Assembly (NCBI RefSeq): GCF_008124835.1
Contig: NZ_VNHW01000002.1
Location: 186,001 to 250,000 of the forward strand
Source of the DNA: Blastococcus xanthinilyticus
Lineage (GTDB): Bacteria > Actinomycetota > Actinomycetes > Mycobacteriales > Geodermatophilaceae
Direction of reading: 5' to 3'
Length of the DNA: 64,000 nucleotides
Shown piece after piece: positions 29,172-41,206 of this stretch (positions within the stretch are counted from its first letter, which is position 1; each line of letters opens with the position of its first letter). The notes beneath the pieces were generated by a model. That model was not told where the DNA came from and ran no database searches. It saw only the letters and a program-made list of their open reading frames with translations. The position numbers were made by a program, and so were the translations under genes.

Positions 29172-29213
29172 CGAGAGGGCCCGGTCCAGGAGATCCTGGA
29201 CCGGGCCCTCTCG
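29172..29213. terminator. 20-bp stem terminator between groEL and whiB
   Basis: A perfect 20-bp inverted repeat with a GA loop (arms 29172-29191 and 29194-29213). It lies between the convergent groEL and whiB genes, so it can stop transcription from both sides. No T run follows, as is common in actinobacteria. Confidence 0.75.
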
Positions 29214-29226
29214 GCGTTGCTCGGGG

Positions 29227-29526
29227 TCAGACCCCAGCGGCGACGGCAGCCGGCTCGGCGGCGATCAGCCGGGCCCGCTCCTCCTCGCTCATCCCGCCCC
29301 AGACGCCGTACGGCTCACGGACCGCCAGCGCGTGCTTCAGGCACGCCTCGACGACCGGGCAACGCGCGCAGACGGCCTTGGCCGCGGTCTGCCGCCGCGC
29401 CCGGGCCGGACCGCGCTCGCCGTCGGGGTGGAAGAAGAGGGACGTGTTCTCGCCACGGCAGGCGCCGTGGAGCTGCCAGTCCCAGACCTCGGCGACGGGC
29501 GTCGGGAGTCTGCGGATGTCGGCCAT
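29227..29526 (-). CDS. whiB3: WhiB-family iron-sulfur regulator (WhiB3/WhiD type)
   Basis: A 99-aa Wbl protein. Cys23, Cys53, Cys56 and Cys62 bind the [4Fe-4S] cluster, and the GVWGG turn is at 74-78, followed by a charged C terminus. The sequence (VWDWQLHGACRG, FFHPDGERGPARARRQ) and its position by groEL1 match M. tuberculosis WhiB3 and Streptomyces WhiD. Such proteins bind sigma factor region 4 and respond to redox or NO. GGAGGAG lies before ATG 29526. It is divergent from the bldM-like gene, as whiD and bldM are neighbours in Streptomyces. Confidence 0.9.
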   Translation of the reverse strand: MADIRRLPTPVAEVWDWQLHGACRGENTSLFFHPDGERGPARARRQTAAKAVCARCPVVEACLKHALAVREPYGVWGGMSEEERARLIAAEPAAVAAGV

Positions 29527-29881
29527 GTCTCCTCCAGGACTCGATCGAGCCGGAGGGGGCTGTCCGGCTGCAAGGGGCCGGTGCCCTCGCCGTCCCAAGG
29601 TCAAACCCGGCCGATTCGCAACTTTTTACCGCTGTGCACTCGGTCACTCCCGCCCGGAGGCGCTCACCCCCCGGGGTGAGGGCGTCTGTCGGACCGCTCC
29701 GCAGTCGATCACTGTGGCTCCAGGTCGCGCTGTCGTCCGGCAGGGGGAGAACTCCGGATGCACCGCCTGACCTGCGCAGAGGTGGGGAGCCCGACCAGGG
29801 CTCCCCGCCCGAGCGGCACCCGGTCGGGCACTCCCGGCCGGTGGGGGGACCGGCGTCGGCCGGGAACAGCGAGGAGCAGGT
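29527..29881. other. 355-bp regulatory gap between whiB3 and the bldM-like gene
   Basis: No gene was seen. A short AT-rich patch (AACTTTTTACCG, about 29620-29631) stands out. A perfect 8-bp inverted repeat CTCACCCC-CC-GGGGTGAG at 29663-29680 could be an operator. GAGGAG just before 29882 is the ribosome-binding site of the bldM-like gene. Divergent developmental regulators with a long shared gap suggest shared control. Confidence 0.5.
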
Positions 29882-30595
29882 GTGATCGACGACAGGATGC
29901 GTGCACCCGTGCACGGCGCGACCGTGTGGGTGTACGACGAGCGGCGACGGGTCCGTGACGACGTCGCCTCGCGGTTGGTCGCCCTGCCCTTCGTCGGCCG
30001 GGTGGAGGTCATCGGGGACGGCCAGTCGCTGCTGTCCCGCCTGGCGACCCGCACTCCCGACGTGCTCGTCGTCGGGACCCAGCGGGCGGTGGACACCGGC
30101 CTGACGGCCGCCACCCAGGCGCTGCGGGCCCACCCGGGCCTGCCGGTCCTGGTGCTCGGTGCCCCCGACGACGCGGAGAGCGTGCGCGCCGCCGTCGCCT
30201 TCGGCGCCCGCGGGTACCTGCGGTGGGACGCCACGGCGATCGAGATGGGGCTCGGGCTGTCCCGGGCGGGCCTGCGGGCCGACGGCCGGATCCCGGTGCA
30301 GGCGGCGGCCGCGCCGGCCCCCGCGTGGAGCGGCGCCGCCCCGCTGGCCGGCTCGGCGCCCACCACGGTGCGCTCGACCGTCCGCGACGCCCCTCCGGCG
30401 CCCGCGCTGTCGATGCGCGAGATGCAGGTCCTCACCGGCATGAGCCAGGGCAAGAGCAACGCCCAGATCGGCCGTGAGCTCTACCTGTCCGAGGACACCA
30501 TCAAGACCCACGCCCGGCGGCTGTTCCGCAAGCTGGGCGCCAAGGACCGCGCCGAGGCGGTGGCCACCGGCTTCCGCCGCGGCATCATGACCTGA
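29882..30595 (+). CDS. bldM: BldM-like atypical response regulator (LuxR/FixJ HTH)
   Basis: A 237-aa regulator. The C-terminal HTH (about 172-235) reads LSEDTIKTHARRLFRKLGA and ends GFRRGIMT, very like Streptomyces BldM (from memory). The receiver-like N domain (about 12-125) is degenerate: the phosphoacceptor Asp position is Gly65 (VLVVGTQ) and the conserved Lys is Trp (GYLRWD). It is therefore unlikely to be phosphorylated normally. A Pro/Ala linker joins the halves. Its whiD-like neighbour supports the name. No partner kinase is adjacent. Confidence 0.82.
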   Translation: MIDDRMRAPVHGATVWVYDERRRVRDDVASRLVALPFVGRVEVIGDGQSLLSRLATRTPDVLVVGTQRAVDTGLTAATQALRAHPGLPVLVLGAPDDAESVRAAVAFGARGYLRWDATAIEMGLGLSRAGLRADGRIPVQAAAAPAPAWSGAAPLAGSAPTTVRSTVRDAPPAPALSMREMQVLTGMSQGKSNAQIGRELYLSEDTIKTHARRLFRKLGAKDRAEAVATGFRRGIMT

Positions 30596-30729
30596 CACCG
30601 TGACATTGCGATCCTCCGGATCGCACCGCGGCCAGGAGCCGTTCCCCGGCGGCGGCGAGCGCGTCCGTCATGCCTGCGCGGGAGCCTTTGGGCCCCCCTC
30701 GGCCTGACCAGGCTGGCACTCGGCACTGA

Positions 30730-33141
<2,412 letters not shown>

Positions 33142-33146
33142 CACCG

Positions 33147-34319
33147 ATGAGCGCACGCGACACCGTCGAGATCGGCCTCAACCGCTTCGCGCGGCGGGGG
33201 TACGACCTGGACGAGATCTCGATCGTCCCGTCCCGCCGGACCCGCGACGTCGACGACGTCTCCACCGCCTGGCAGATCGACGCCTTCCGGTTCGACATCC
33301 CGCTGATCACCAGCGCCAGCGACGCCGTCGTCAGCCCGGCGACGGCGATCGCCGTCGGGCAGGCCGGTGGTCTGGGGGTGCTCAACGGCGAGGGGCTGTG
33401 GACCCGCTACGACGACCCGGCACCGCAGTACCGCCGGATCGCCGAGGCGGCCGCGGCCGGCGCCCCGCCGGTGGCGGTGCTGCAGGAGGTCTACGCCGAG
33501 CCGGTGAAGACCGACCTGATCGCCGCGCGGATCAAGGAGATGAGCAGCGGCGGGGTCACCACCGCGATCCGGATCTCCCCGCAGCACACCGAGCAGCTGG
33601 CCCCCGCGGCCCTGGCGGCCGGGGTCGACCTGCTGGTCATCCAGGGCACGATCGTCTCCGCCGAGCACGTGACCACCCAGGGCGACGCGCTCAACCTCAA
33701 GGAGTTCATCGCCGACCTCGACGTCCCGGTGATCGTGGGCGGCGCGGCGAACTACACCACCGCGCTGCACCTCATGCGCACCGGCGCCGCCGGCGTCATC
33801 GTCGGCGTGGGCGCGGACACCTACTCGACGACGGACTCGGTCATGGGCATCCGGGTCCCGCTGGCCAGCGCGATCGCCGACGCCGCCGCGGCCCGCCGCG
33901 ACTACCTCGACGAGACCGGCGGCCGGTACGTGCACGTCATCGCCAACGGCCGGATCGAGACCAGCGGCGCGATCGCCCGGGCGCTGGCCTGCGGCGCCGA
34001 CGCCGTGCAGCTGGGGGAGCCGCTGCGCGCGGCGGCGGAGGCGCCCGGCGGCGGGGTGTGGTGGGACTCGGTGGCCGCGCACCCGCGACTGCCCCGCGGC
34101 GGCACCTCGGCGGCCGTGGAGCCGACCGGCTCGCTGGCCGACGTCCTGCACGGCGAGGCGCGCTCCGCCGACGGGCGCACCAACCTCTTCGGCGCCCTGG
34201 CCCGCACCATGGCCAAGACCGGGTACCGGGACCTCAAGGAGTTCCAGCGGGTCGACCTGGTCATCGGCGGCTACCACCCCGTGAGCAGCGATCCCTCGAC
34301 CGACGGCCGGGCGGGCTGA
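33147..34319 (+). CDS. guaB3: GuaB3-type IMP dehydrogenase-related protein
   Basis: A 390-aa barrel protein without CBS domains, found downstream of guaB in actinobacteria (M. tuberculosis Rv3410c). At the IMPDH catalytic loop it reads VGADTYSTTDSVMGI, so Ser or Thr stands where IMPDH has the catalytic Cys. Other features are HVTTQGDALNLKEFI and ARRDYLDETGGRYVHVIANG. The activity of this subfamily in actinobacteria is not settled, so no reaction is claimed. It starts 5 bp after guaB and is co-transcribed. Confidence 0.9.
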   Translation: MSARDTVEIGLNRFARRGYDLDEISIVPSRRTRDVDDVSTAWQIDAFRFDIPLITSASDAVVSPATAIAVGQAGGLGVLNGEGLWTRYDDPAPQYRRIAEAAAAGAPPVAVLQEVYAEPVKTDLIAARIKEMSSGGVTTAIRISPQHTEQLAPAALAAGVDLLVIQGTIVSAEHVTTQGDALNLKEFIADLDVPVIVGGAANYTTALHLMRTGAAGVIVGVGADTYSTTDSVMGIRVPLASAIADAAAARRDYLDETGGRYVHVIANGRIETSGAIARALACGADAVQLGEPLRAAAEAPGGGVWWDSVAAHPRLPRGGTSAAVEPTGSLADVLHGEARSADGRTNLFGALARTMAKTGYRDLKEFQRVDLVIGGYHPVSSDPSTDGRAG

Positions 34320-34322
34320 GGA

Positions 34323-35885
34323 GTGGACTTCCCGACCGTCCTCGTCGTCGACTTCGGTGCCCAGTACGCGCAGCTGATCGCCCGGCGCATCCGCGAGGCG
34401 GGGGTGTACTCGGAGATCGTCTCCTCCGAGGTGCCCGCGGAGGAGATCGTCGCCCGCCGGCCGGCCGCGATCGTCCTGTCCGGCGGCCCGTCCAGCGTGT
34501 ACGCCCCGGAGGCCCCGAAGGTCGACCCGACCCTGTTCGAGTCCGGGGTCCCCGCCTTCGGCATCTGCTACGGCTTCCAGGCAATGGCCGCCTCCCTCGG
34601 CGGCACGGTCGCCCGGACCGGTGACCGGGAGTACGGCGGCACCCCGCTGACCGTCACCACCGAGGGTCGGCTGTTCGGCGACCTGCCGATCCAGCAGGAC
34701 GTCTGGATGAGCCACGGGGACGCCGTCAGCGCCGCACCTCCCGGGTTCACCGTCACGGCCACCTCCATCGGCGCCCCCGTGGCCGCCTTCGAGGACGTGG
34801 ACCGCAGGCTGGCCGGCGTCCAGTTCCACCCCGAGGTGCGGCACACCGCGCACGGGCAGACGGTGCTCGAGCACTTCCTGTTCGACATCGCCGGGCTCGA
34901 GCCCACCTGGACGATGGCCAACGTCGTCGAGGAGCAGGTCGAGCGGATCCGCGAGCAGGTCGGCGAGGGCCGCGCGCTGTGCGCGCTGTCCGGCGGCGTG
35001 GACTCCGCGGTCGCCGCGGCGCTGGTGCAGCGGGCGATCGGCGACCGGCTCACCTGCGTCTACGTCGACCACGGGCTGATGCGCGAGGGCGAGACCGAGC
35101 AGATCGAGCGGGACTTCGTCGCCGTCACCGGGGTGGACCTCCGGGTGGTCGACGCCCGCGACCAGTTCCTCGGTGCGCTGGCCGGGGTCGCCGACCCCGA
35201 GGAGAAGCGGAAGATCATCGGCCGCGAGTTCATCCGCGTCTTCGAGCAGGCCGCGCTCGACGTCGTGGGCGATGCCAAGGAGCACGGCGACACCGTCGAC
35301 TTCCTCGTGCAGGGCACGCTCTACCCCGACGTCGTCGAGTCCGGCGGCGGCAGCGGGACGGCGAACATCAAGAGCCACCACAACGTCGGCGGGCTGCCGG
35401 AGGACCTGCAGTTCACCCTGGTCGAGCCGCTGCGGACCCTGTTCAAGGACGAGGTCCGCGAGGTCGGCCTGCAGCTCGGGCTACCCGAGGCCATGGTCTG
35501 GCGGCAGCCGTTCCCGGGCCCGGGGCTCGGCATCCGCATCGTCGGCGAGGTGACCCAGGAGCGGCTGTACGTCCTCCGCAAGGCCGACGCGATCGTCCGG
35601 GCCGAGCTCACCGCGGCGAAGCTCGACCGCGAGATCTGGCAGTGCCCGGTCGTGCTGCTGGCCGACGTCCGCTCGGTCGGCGTCCAGGGCGACGGGCGCA
35701 CCTACGGCCACCCGGTCGTGCTGCGCCCGGTGTCCAGCGAGGACGCCATGACCGCCGACTGGACCCGGCTGCCGTACGACGTCCTGGCGAGGATCTCCAC
35801 CCGGATCACCAACGAGGTCGAGGAGATCAACCGGGTCACCCTCGACGTCACGAGCAAGCCGCCGGGCACCATCGAATGGGAATGA
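34323..35885 (+). CDS. guaA: GMP synthase (glutamine-hydrolysing)
   Basis: It aminates XMP to GMP using ATP and glutamine. The 520-aa protein has a class I amidotransferase domain with the nucleophile in FGICYGFQ and HPEV, the ATP pyrophosphatase P-loop [11 protein letters not shown] and the C-terminal dimerisation domain ending [16 protein letters not shown] begins 3 bp after guaB3, so guaB-guaB3-guaA is one purine operon. Confidence 0.98.
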   Translation: MDFPTVLVVDFGAQYAQLIARRIREAGVYSEIVSSEVPAEEIVARRPAAIVLSGGPSSVYAPEAPKVDPTLFESGVPAFGICYGFQAMAASLGGTVARTGDREYGGTPLTVTTEGRLFGDLPIQQDVWMSHGDAVSAAPPGFTVTATSIGAPVAAFEDVDRRLAGVQFHPEVRHTAHGQTVLEHFLFDIAGLEPTWTMANVVEEQVERIREQVGEGRALCALSGGVDSAVAAALVQRAIGDRLTCVYVDHGLMREGETEQIERDFVAVTGVDLRVVDARDQFLGALAGVADPEEKRKIIGREFIRVFEQAALDVVGDAKEHGDTVDFLVQGTLYPDVVESGGGSGTANIKSHHNVGGLPEDLQFTLVEPLRTLFKDEVREVGLQLGLPEAMVWRQPFPGPGLGIRIVGEVTQERLYVLRKADAIVRAELTAAKLDREIWQCPVVLLADVRSVGVQGDGRTYGHPVVLRPVSSEDAMTADWTRLPYDVLARISTRITNEVEEINRVTLDVTSKPPGTIEWE

Positions 35886-35900
35886 GGGCACCGTCGCCGC

Positions 35901-36647
35901 TCAGCCCTCGCTGACTCCCGGGGGCCCTGGGACGCCAGCAGCGCCCGCACGTCTCGTCATGGGCACGGCCACCGCGTGCGCGTCGGCCGGCGGCGTGCCG
36001 AACGCCTCGGGAGGGCGCCCGGGGGCCGCCTCGGTCGTGAGGTCCGCCGCCTCGATGCGGTCCCAGCGGAACCACCGCGGGGCGTCGCGCAGCCGGCACC
36101 AGCCGACCAGGTACCAGCGGTCGCCGGTGCGGGCCAGCAGGTGCGGCTCCACGCGCCGGCGGGACACGGTCCCGCTGTCGTCCCGGTAGCGGAGGGCGAC
36201 CACGCGCTGCCGGAGCAGCGCTTCCTCGACGACGGACGCCGGACCCGGCCGCTGTGCGCCGCCGCGCACCCAGACCCGGCCACCGAGGTCCCGGGCCGTC
36301 GCCCGGGCGCCGGGCCCCATGACGTCGAGGAGCTTCTCCAGCGCGGCCCGCCCGTCCGCGGCGAACGGGGCCTCCGTCGCACCGGCGAGAGCGACGGCCA
36401 GCGCCACCGCCTGCCCGGGCGTCAGGTTGACCGGCGGCAGGGTCGCCGCGGCGTCGAGCACGTAGCCACCCCCGGGCCCGGCCGTCGCCCAGATCGGCAG
36501 ACCCGCCTGCTGCAGCGCGGCCACGTCTCGCTTGATCGTGCGGGGGGAGACCTCCAGCCAGTCGGCCAGCCGCTGGGCCGTCCGCCCCCGCGCTCCGGCC
36601 CGGCGCAGCTCCTCCGAGACGGCGTGCATCCGGTCGGTCCGGTTCAT
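35901..36647 (-). CDS. HTH/WYL-domain transcriptional regulator (YafY-like)
   Basis: A 248-aa regulator. The N-terminal winged HTH (about 5-60) has AQRLADWLEVSPRTIKRDVAALQQAGLPI. A WYL domain (about 140-215) has LRYRDDSGTVSRRRVEPHLLARTGDRWYLVGWC, which probably binds a small ligand or nucleic acid. It is divergent from a small hydrolase gene with only 63 bp between, where a perfect inverted repeat lies. Confidence 0.9.
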   Translation of the reverse strand: MNRTDRMHAVSEELRRAGARGRTAQRLADWLEVSPRTIKRDVAALQQAGLPIWATAGPGGGYVLDAAATLPPVNLTPGQAVALAVALAGATEAPFAADGRAALEKLLDVMGPGARATARDLGGRVWVRGGAQRPGPASVVEEALLRQRVVALRYRDDSGTVSRRRVEPHLLARTGDRWYLVGWCRLRDAPRWFRWDRIEAADLTTEAAPGRPPEAFGTPPADAHAVAVPMTRRAGAAGVPGPPGVSEG

Positions 36648-36668
36648 GCCGGAGATCGTCGCAGCAAC

Positions 36669-36688
36669 GGTGACAGGACGGTGTCACC
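36669..36688. promoter_or_regulatory. Candidate operator for the WYL regulator
   Basis: GGTGACA-GGACGG-TGTCACC is a perfect 7-bp inverted repeat with a 6-nt spacer. It lies between the divergent start codons of the WYL regulator and the hydrolase, where one bound dimer could control both. The sequence shows the repeat; the binding is inferred. Confidence 0.6.
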
Positions 36689-36710
36689 AGGTGCCCGGCA
36701 CGGTGACCCC

Positions 36711-37295
36711 ATGGCTTCCATCGCGATCTTCCACTCCGTGCTCGGCGTGCGGCCGGGCATCACCGACGCCGCGGACCGGCTGCGCGCGGCCGGGCACGAG
36801 GTGCTCGTCGTCGACCAGTACGACGGGCGGGTCTTCGACGACTACGGCGAGGCGGGTGCGCACGTGGAGCGCGTCGGCTTTCCCGCGCTCATGGCCCGCG
36901 CGGTCGAGGGGGTCCGCGACCTGCCCGACGGCTTCCTCGCCGCGGGCTTCTCCAACGGCGCCGGCATGGCCGAGCACGTGGCGACGCAGCGGCGCTGCGG
37001 CGGGCTGCTGCTGTTCTCCGGTGCGCTGCCGCTGTCGGTGCTGGGGGTGGAGCGCTGGCCGGACGGCGTCCCCGCCCAGCTCCACCACACCGTGGGCGAT
37101 CCGCTCCGGCAGCAGCAGTGGGTGGACTCGGTGGTTGCGGACGCCCGGCGCGCGGGCGTCGAGATCGAGGTCCACGACTACCCGGGCACCGGCCACCTGT
37201 TCACCGACCCGAGCCTGCCCGCGGAGCACGACCCGGCGGCCACCGAGCTGCTCTGGGAGCGGGTGCTCGGGTTCTGCGCCCGCGTGTCCGACTGA
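36711..37295 (+). CDS. Dienelactone hydrolase family protein
   Basis: A 194-aa alpha/beta hydrolase. The nucleophile elbow is GFSNGAGMA, with Ser where classical dienelactone hydrolase has Cys; His in YPGTGHLFTD and an Asp near VGDP complete a plausible triad. The substrate is unknown. The divergent WYL gene is its probable regulator. Confidence 0.8.
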   Translation: MASIAIFHSVLGVRPGITDAADRLRAAGHEVLVVDQYDGRVFDDYGEAGAHVERVGFPALMARAVEGVRDLPDGFLAAGFSNGAGMAEHVATQRRCGGLLLFSGALPLSVLGVERWPDGVPAQLHHTVGDPLRQQQWVDSVVADARRAGVEIEVHDYPGTGHLFTDPSLPAEHDPAATELLWERVLGFCARVSD

Positions 37296-37397
37296 CCGTT
37301 CCGGGGTGACCGGCGCGGCACCGGGCTCGCCGCGCGGAATGCCGGTGATCATGATGAGGTCGACGACGGCCATGCCGTCGACGACCCGGGAGAACGA

Positions 37398-38507
<1,110 letters not shown>

Positions 38508-38512
38508 CGCGA

Positions 38513-38546
38513 CGAGGGCCCGGGAGCGGCTGCTCCCGGGCCCTCG
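38513..38546. terminator. 15-bp hairpin after the exchanger gene
   Basis: A perfect 15-bp stem with a GGCT loop (38513-38527 with 38532-38546) sits between the exchanger and the convergent small membrane protein gene, and can serve both strands. Confidence 0.75.
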
Positions 38547-38568
38547 GCCGTCCGTCCCTCGTGATCGG

Positions 38569-38862
38569 TCAGGCGCGGTTACGTGTCTTCCGCAGCTCCT
38601 TCACCAGCAGGGCGACGCCCGCGCCGATCAGCACCACCCACAGCACGCCGCCGTCGTCCAGCAGGCCCAGCGAGAGGTCGAGGCCGGTCATCGTCGCCAG
38701 CGCCAGGGCGATGAAGAGCAGCCCGGGCACCAGCGCCACCAGGTCGACCTTCCGCCGCGGCTCCGGCCGGGGCAGGTCCTCGGTCTCCAGCGGCGCGACC
38801 ATCTGCCACTGCTGCTCCTGCCAGGCCGTCGGCGTGGTCGGGAACTCGCTGTAGTCAGCCAC
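38569..38862 (-). CDS. Small membrane protein of the PspC cluster
   Basis: A 97-aa protein with a soluble, Trp/Gln-rich N-terminal 38 residues and two hydrophobic segments (about 41-58 and 71-86), ending in a basic tail. No named family was recognised. The GTG start overlaps the end of the PspC-domain gene by 8 bp, so it is translated with it and probably works at the membrane in the same stress system. Confidence 0.75.
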   Translation of the reverse strand: MADYSEFPTTPTAWQEQQWQMVAPLETEDLPRPEPRRKVDLVALVPGLLFIALALATMTGLDLSLGLLDDGGVLWVVLIGAGVALLVKELRKTRNRA

Positions 38863-39778
38863 GGGACACCTCCACGTCTCCGATGCCGCTGTTGATCTCG
38901 AGCTCGAACTCGGGCTCACCGTCGTCGGTCCACGCGGCCGACCCGCTGCCCGGGTGGAAGTCGGAGCCGGACCCGGTCGCCCCGAAGACCTCCGTCTCGC
39001 CCACGCCCTGGTCCACCTGGATCTGCGCGTCGGCGGAGCGCGGCAGGATCACCTCGACGTCGCCGATCCCGTGCTCGATCCGGACGTCCAGCGCGTCGGT
39101 GAGGTCCGCCATGGGCACGTCGGAGAGGTCGACGGTGAGGTCACCGACGCCGCCCTCGTAGACCTCCTGCACGGCGGCGACCGTGCGCGGGGAGAAGGTC
39201 CGGTCGCCCACGCCGCCGTCGACCGACGGCGTCGCCGAGGCGATCGCCAGTGCCAGGGACAGGACGACGCCCAGGGCGACCAGGCCGCCGCGCGCGGTGC
39301 GGCCCGGCAGGAACGCCGCCGCGACCAGCCCGGCGCCGACCACCAGGACGGCGGTGCCGAGGTAGCCGGTGGCTTCGACGTCCCAGCCGGTGAGCCGGCT
39401 GACCAGCGCGAGGAAGCCCACCGCGATGAGCAGCCCGGCGACCGTCAGGCCGGGGATGGGGGAGCGCGGACCGGTGGGCTCGCGCCGCCGGGCGGCGGGC
39501 GCCGGCTGCCCGGGAGCCGGCGCGGCGCCCTCGGGTCCGGCCGGCATGAGCAGCCACAGCAGCAGGTACACCAGCAGGCCGGTGCCCGCGGCGATGGTCA
39601 GGGCGACGAAGCCGACGCGCCAGAGGAGGGCGTCGATGCCGGTGTACTCGGCGAGGCCGCCGTTGACACCGCCGATGACCTTGTCGGTGCGGCTGCGCCG
39701 CAGCTGCGGGCGGGCCGGTGGCGGCTGCCACCCGGGCGGCTCGGCCGCGGGGGTGGTCGGGGGGAGGGGGGACGTCAT
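38855..39778 (-). CDS. PspC-domain membrane protein with LiaF-like C-terminal region
   Basis: A 307-aa protein. A Pro-rich start leads to a PspC domain (about 28-85) with VIGGVNGGLAEYTGIDALLWRVGFV. Further membrane segments follow (about 110-185), then a soluble beta-rich region (about 200-307) with repeated GVGDLTVDLS and GIGDVEVILP motifs like LiaF/DUF4097 proteins. It probably senses or reports envelope stress. It is divergent from a PspC-containing kinase gene. Confidence 0.88.
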   Translation of the reverse strand: MTSPLPPTTPAAEPPGWQPPPARPQLRRSRTDKVIGGVNGGLAEYTGIDALLWRVGFVALTIAAGTGLLVYLLLWLLMPAGPEGAAPAPGQPAPAARRREPTGPRSPIPGLTVAGLLIAVGFLALVSRLTGWDVEATGYLGTAVLVVGAGLVAAAFLPGRTARGGLVALGVVLSLALAIASATPSVDGGVGDRTFSPRTVAAVQEVYEGGVGDLTVDLSDVPMADLTDALDVRIEHGIGDVEVILPRSADAQIQVDQGVGETEVFGATGSGSDFHPGSGSAAWTDDGEPEFELEINSGIGDVEVSRG

Positions 39779-39901
39779 GCCATGGAGCCTGCCGACCGCC
39801 GGGCCCGGTGACCATCAGGGAACCCCCGGAGCCGACCCTGGTTCCTCTTCCGGGGTGATTCCCCGTGTCGGCCGGCGGCCCGCCGGTGCGACGATCATCC
39901 C

Positions 39902-41206
39902 GTGACCACGACCTCCGGAGCGACGCCGCGGCCCCCGCTGGCGCGCCCGCGCGAGGGCCGGGTCATCGCCGGGGTGGCCGCCGGCACGGCGGCGCACCTG
40001 CGGCAGGACCCGCTGGTCGTCCGGGTGGCGGTCGTCCTGCTCGCCACCACCGGGCTGGGGATCATCGCCTACGCCCTGCTCTGGATGACCATGCCGGTCG
40101 CCGCACCGGGCGAAGAAGCGCCGGTCAGCCGCGGCTGGCGGCCCACCGGTGCCGTGCAGTGGATCGCACTGGTCGTGCTCGGCGGCATCGCCGTCAGCCT
40201 GATCGGCCAGCTCACGCAGTGGACCAGCAGCGACGTCGTCCTGCCGCTGGTCCTGCTGGCCGGTGGGCTCACCGTCATCTGGCGCCAGCTGGACACCGAC
40301 CGCACCCTCGCCGTGCCCGCCGCGCGCTGGGTCCTGGCCGGGGGCGTCCTGGTCGTGGGCGCCGGGCTGTTCCTGCTGCTGGCCACCACCGGGCAGCTGG
40401 CCAACGCCCGCAACGGTTTCGCGGCCACGCTGCTCATCCTCACCGGGGTGGTGCTCGCGACCGCGCCGCTGTGGCGCCGGCTGCTGGACTCCCGGGCCGA
40501 GGAGCGCGCGGCCCGGATCCGCTCCGAGGAGCGGGCCGCCGTCGCGGCGCACCTGCACGACTCGGTGCTGCAGACCCTGGCCCTCATCCAGCGCAACGCC
40601 GACGAGCCCCAGGCGGTCAGCCGGCTCGCCCGCGGTCAGGAGCGGGAACTGCGGGCCTGGCTCTACGACCCGGTCGCGGTGCGCGAGGGCGGCACCTGGG
40701 CGGGGCTGGTGGCCGGCATGGTCGCCGAGGTGGAGGCCGACCACGCGTTCACCGTCGACCCGGTCGTCGTCGGGGACGCCCCGGTCGACGACGCGCTCGC
40801 CGCCCTCGGGGCGGCCACGCGCGAGGCGCTGGTGAACGCCGCGAAGCACTCGGGCGTGGGCAGCGCCGACCTGTACACCGAGGTGACCCCGGAGCAGGTG
40901 TCGGTCTTCGTCCGCGACCGGGGGAACGGGTTCGATTTGGACGCGGTGCCCGACGACCGCCGCGGGCTGCGGGACTCGGTGCGCGGCCGGCTCGTCCGGC
41001 TGGGGGGCACCGCGGGCGTCCGGTCGACGCCGGGTGAGGGCACCGAGGTGGAGCTGTGCCTGCCCATGAAGGCCGTGGGCGGGCAGCGGCGCGAGCGCGT
41101 GAGCGATGCGGGGGGCGCCGTGAGCGGACAGGGGCGTGAGCATCGCAGCGAGGAACGAGCGAGGAGCGGAGCGCCCCGCGGGAGCGAACCGAGGAGCACG
41201 GCATGA
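39902..41206 (+). CDS. PspC-domain sensor histidine kinase
   Basis: A 434-aa kinase. An N-terminal PspC domain (about 18-70, RVIAGVAAGTAAHL) and membrane segments lead to a HisKA_3-type box, EERAAVAAHLHDSVLQTLALIQ, with the phospho-acceptor His at about residue 220. The ATPase domain has ALVNAAKHSG, VFVRDRGNGFD and GEGTEVELCLP. The last 45 or so residues are low-complexity Arg/Ser/Gly-rich sequence that looks like translated spacer DNA. An ATGA overlap couples it to its regulator. Confidence 0.9.
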   Translation: MTTTSGATPRPPLARPREGRVIAGVAAGTAAHLRQDPLVVRVAVVLLATTGLGIIAYALLWMTMPVAAPGEEAPVSRGWRPTGAVQWIALVVLGGIAVSLIGQLTQWTSSDVVLPLVLLAGGLTVIWRQLDTDRTLAVPAARWVLAGGVLVVGAGLFLLLATTGQLANARNGFAATLLILTGVVLATAPLWRRLLDSRAEERAARIRSEERAAVAAHLHDSVLQTLALIQRNADEPQAVSRLARGQERELRAWLYDPVAVREGGTWAGLVAGMVAEVEADHAFTVDPVVVGDAPVDDALAALGAATREALVNAAKHSGVGSADLYTEVTPEQVSVFVRDRGNGFDLDAVPDDRRGLRDSVRGRLVRLGGTAGVRSTPGEGTEVELCLPMKAVGGQRRERVSDAGGAVSGQGREHRSEERARSGAPRGSEPRSTA

